The notes beneath the pieces are model-generated. The model ran no database searches, was not told the origin of the DNA, and saw nothing but the letters and a program-made list of their open reading frames with translations. A DNA stretch of 64,000 nucleotides from Diprion similis. Taxonomy: Eukaryota; Arthropoda; Insecta; Hymenoptera; Diprionidae. The translations under genes and the position numbers were made by a program. The stretch lies in assembly GCF_021155765.1 (NCBI RefSeq), contig NC_060110.1, positions 13,786,001 through 13,850,000 of the forward strand, given 5' to 3'. Positions 61,701-64,000 of the stretch are shown piece after piece. The stretch's first letter is position 1, and each line of letters opens with the position of its first letter.

Positions 61701-63881
61701 TTTGACAAGGAACGCTTTGGCTGAACCTACTCAATTTAGCTTGGATAAACAAAACAGAAGACGTTTCCCCGCTAGTTCAGCCTATGATGTTTTGCTTACT
61801 CTCGTCAATCCATATCCGGACAAACTGACAGTTGATTGGCATTTGCCCACTGTCATAAAAGGTAAATGAATAGATAATGATATAGGAATGTCCGACCGAT
61901 TGGTATCAAATGTTTGTCAACATCTCTTTCCTGTAGAGAATAAGTAAACAATTACCACAAAACCCGAGAAATAAACTCCAATTTTGAATTTATGAAACCT
62001 GAAGTTTATCTTCAAGATTATGAACTCTGATATCCTAATTAAATACATCGCAGGAACTGTAATAAAACAGAATCATTTATTATGCTGTCCAGAATACATC
62101 GAGCCATTCCTAGATGACATTTCAATGGTGGCCAACTTCACAGTCAAATCGCAATGGCTGTACCTTGTACCATTGGATGTAACGCCGAAACAGATACCTG
62201 ACAGTAGTGTGCTTGGCAGACACTATGCGTTACCAGAAGATGTGTTGCCACAAATTATAACACCACTGGAAAAAAAATTAGGCAAGTCGTTGTTATTTAA
62301 GAATACACTGATGATGAAAATTACTTTACAAATTTCTTAATTACTTTAGTCAAGTATTGTTTTATTAATTTACTCATTCCAATTCTAGCATCACAAGTCA
62401 GCCTGAATCCGTGTATCAATTTGGTGATGTATACACCTCCGTGCGACAAAGCACCGCTTCATATTTACACACGTAGTGGACACCGATCGAAAACAGCAAG
62501 CAACGTTGAAGCTTTTCTCTCTCCGAGGTCAAGGATTGACTTTTTTAATTTTGGACAAACCGGTAATCAACGATCTTGTTATAAATTTCGAGCAACGTAT
62601 TCATACTTTTAGGTGGGGTGGCGTTGTGATAGCTAATCCTCCAACCGAGTCTTGTATTGACGTGGAAGATAATCAAATGATTACATTCACTCCAGAAGCA
62701 TCCAGTATTATGGGCGTTTTTATTGCCCATCTTAGACTACTACTAGGAATACCAGATAAGGTAAAACTATAATCAGACCTTAAATTACACAATGGGAAAG
62801 GCGACAGCGACGTTTCGACGCTCCTGTTTTTTCGGTTATCGGACTGGTGATAACTGTAACGTAAAAGCATGGGAAGTTTATTAAAAAATGCCGATACAGG
62901 ATGTCTCATTCCGTGGAAAAATCTCAGAGAAAATTATTTCTTACACTTAGTTTCATCAATACGCAGCCTGTCTTTTCAGTCCATCGTAACCAAAGCTACA
63001 ATGCTGCTCTCTATGCTCCGGTTTCCAGTCACCATCCCCATTGAATTTATTCGTGGTAACCACGGTCTTACACACAGGTCTTGCAACTATGGGTTTCCTC
63101 CCTCGATCCCAGCGACACCTCGATTTTTCTTCAATAGTGGAGTCACTGCCTTCTATTGAAATTCTGGCTGAGTTGCAAGATTTGTGTGTAAGACCGTGGT
63201 GGTAACATGTGAAAATTTCCGGAAGGAACCTATTCCTGGAGCAGCATTGGTCCGACTGGACAATTCAAAGCCACGTGACTGGGAATTAGATGCTCTGCTT
63301 AGAATCCGAGCCGTGGAGCAACTGACCTCAGCCAAACTTACTTTACAATCTTTGGCTCAACTGTTGGAAGAAATTAGCAACATTGTCATCACAGATACAG
63401 TTGGCGATAGAATAAATGGAGCTTTGAAGTGGGTTGAAGATTCCGCCGACAAACTGAGACACGGTAAACTGCTGGAAGGTTACGCTTCAAGTAAAGAAGC
63501 TTTTGTTACCGCCGAAGCTGCATTTACCGACCCATCTCTCTTGGCTCTACTATATTTTCCTGACGATCAGAAGTAAGTACATGAAACGTTGTTCGTTTTC
63601 ATCAATCTTCTCTCTTGTTTCCAATTATAAGTTCAATTGGTTTGAAACCACGTGAAAGTTAATAAGTCATAATATGCATACACATAATTTATTGATTTAT
63701 ATGTTTATGACATTTCAGGTATGCAGTGTACATTCCACTATTTCTACCTGTTATGATACCCGTACTACTATCTCTGAGAAACATATGGAGGTATTTTATC
63801 TCAAAAATCAAGGAAAATAAAACCAACAAGGTCGACTTGACTCAGGAAGCCAAAGAGATTGATAAATCTAAGACAGACTAA
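58762..63881 (+). CDS. PIGS: PIG-S, GPI transamidase subunit (exons 2-9)
   Basis: PIG-S is a subunit of the ER GPI transamidase (with PIG-K, PIG-T, PIG-U, GPAA1), which swaps a C-terminal signal for a GPI anchor. Exons: 58,762-58,992; 61,113-61,310; 61,643-61,861; 62,054-62,281; 62,389-62,527; 62,613-62,760; 63,226-63,572; 63,719-63,881. With the proposed exon 1 the protein is 574 aa; human PIG-S is about 555. An N-terminal membrane segment (about 23-39) runs into VPLWWHTT, a family hallmark. The lumenal part carries the LVNPYP stretch, SPRWGGVV, LRLLLGI, WELDALLR and LAQLLEEISNIVI. FPDDQKYAVYIPLFLP leads into the C-terminal membrane segment (about 522-541) and a Lys-rich cytosolic tail, stop TAA at 63,879. 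Intron 5 starts with GC. The exon 8 acceptor (CCGGAAG|GAA) is pyrimidine-poor but gives the same spacing to WELD as in human PIG-S as I recall it. No AATAAA is seen before the window ends. Confidence 0.93.
59660..60586. mobile_element. Palindromic Tc1/mariner-type transposon remnant in PIG-S intron 2
   Basis: The element starts CAGGGTGTCCCATTTTAAAT and ends with its inverse, flanked by TA (59,658-59,659; 60,587-60,588), the target site of the IS630/Tc1/mariner superfamily. The inverted arms are unusually long (about 59,660-60,075 and 60,200-60,586), include most of the element, and are diverged at scattered sites. Each arm includes the end of a transposase reading frame and its 3' flank, so both halves derive from the same transposon end. 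Neither half can encode an active enzyme. Confidence 0.82.
60004..60284. pseudogene. Two opposed transposase C-terminal relics
   Basis: On the minus strand (60,192 to stop at 60,004) the frame ends LLFCINEEGNVFEHLINS. On the plus strand (to stop at 60,282-60,284) a second frame ends LQLCINQKGNVFEHLINS. The CIxxxGxxFEHL ending is characteristic of IS630/Tc1/mariner-like transposases of insects. Upstream on the minus strand a further stretch, RIRNACRSKPRTVLQTI, fits the region just before it. All catalytic residues are absent, so these are inert remnants. Confidence 0.7.
62282..62388 (+). other. PIGS: GC-AG intron (PIG-S intron 5)
   Basis: The exon ends AAATTAG and the intron begins GCAAGT, not GTAAGT, ending TTCTAG at 62,388. 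The phase (1) is right: the joined codon is GCA and the protein reads KKLASQVSLNP. Reading through instead gives a stop at 62,338-62,340 after 19 unrelated codons. AG|GCAAGT is the usual context of the rare GC donor class. Confidence 0.75.
63059..63200. mobile_element. Small inverted-repeat element in PIG-S intron 7
   Basis: The arms 63,059-63,088 and 63,171-63,200 are 30 bp and differ at about two positions (ACCACGGTCTTACACACA then two variable bases then TCTTGCAACT). The total is about 142-150 bp. The right end lies only about 25 bp upstream of the exon 8 acceptor, so the branch point of this intron must be in or next to the element. Target duplications are not obvious. Confidence 0.7.
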
Positions 63882-64000
63882 TATTTGTTGCATTCTCAAA
63901 AAACCTTAAGTCAGTCATTTGAGTGAAGATGCATTTCAGTTGGAAATTATTGACATTCCTTCGTATAACTGGAAACAATGTTCATATCCAAAACTGAATA

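Overview
The window looks like a piece of an insect nuclear genome. The genes have short coding exons, GT-AG introns and AT-rich intergenic DNA, and they carry animal-only families (SLC13/Indy carriers, PIG-S, Nup88). A hymenopteran is my best guess, but nothing here proves the order. There are no bacterial genes, CRISPR arrays or rRNA/tRNA genes that I can support.

Layout. (1) 1-715: the last two coding exons and the poly(A) signal of a plus-strand coiled-coil gene whose C-terminus aligns with nucleoporin Nup88. (2) 862-26,285: a satellite array of 81 complete head-to-tail units of 312 bp (three are 311 bp) plus a decayed partial unit. It begins about 170 bp past the Nup88 poly(A) signal. 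Groups of units have been copied as blocks, including two 4,055-bp copies and two 5,928-bp copies in tandem, and both edges are more diverged than the core. (3) 26,286-31,375: no recognisable gene, one decayed satellite unit. (4) 31,376-35,945, minus strand: a nine-exon SLC13/Indy-type carboxylate carrier (copy A, 583 aa). (5) 36,309-46,798: intergenic DNA with no supported gene. (6) 46,799-63,881, plus strand: PIG-S, a GPI-transamidase subunit (574 aa in my model), with a proposed tiny first coding exon at 46.8 kb and the rest at 58.8-63.9 kb. (7) 49,404-54,036, minus strand: a second SLC13/Indy carrier (copy B, 573 aa) whose internal exon lengths and phases equal those of copy A. If the PIG-S first exon is right, copy B lies antisense inside PIG-S intron 1.

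The introns and spacers hold several inverted-repeat elements: a foldback element carrying a pogo/Tigger-like MITE in SLC13-A intron 8, a foldback element in SLC13-B intron 5, decayed satellite units in SLC13-B intron 3, a palindromic transposon remnant with two opposed transposase C-termini in PIG-S intron 2, and a small element just upstream of a PIG-S splice acceptor.

The genes do not form a pathway. The two SLC13 copies are a local duplication; Nup88 and PIG-S are unrelated housekeeping genes. The most unusual points are the layered satellite next to a housekeeping gene, satellite remnants inside a nearby intron, and the divergence of both SNT-type cation-site motifs in SLC13-B.
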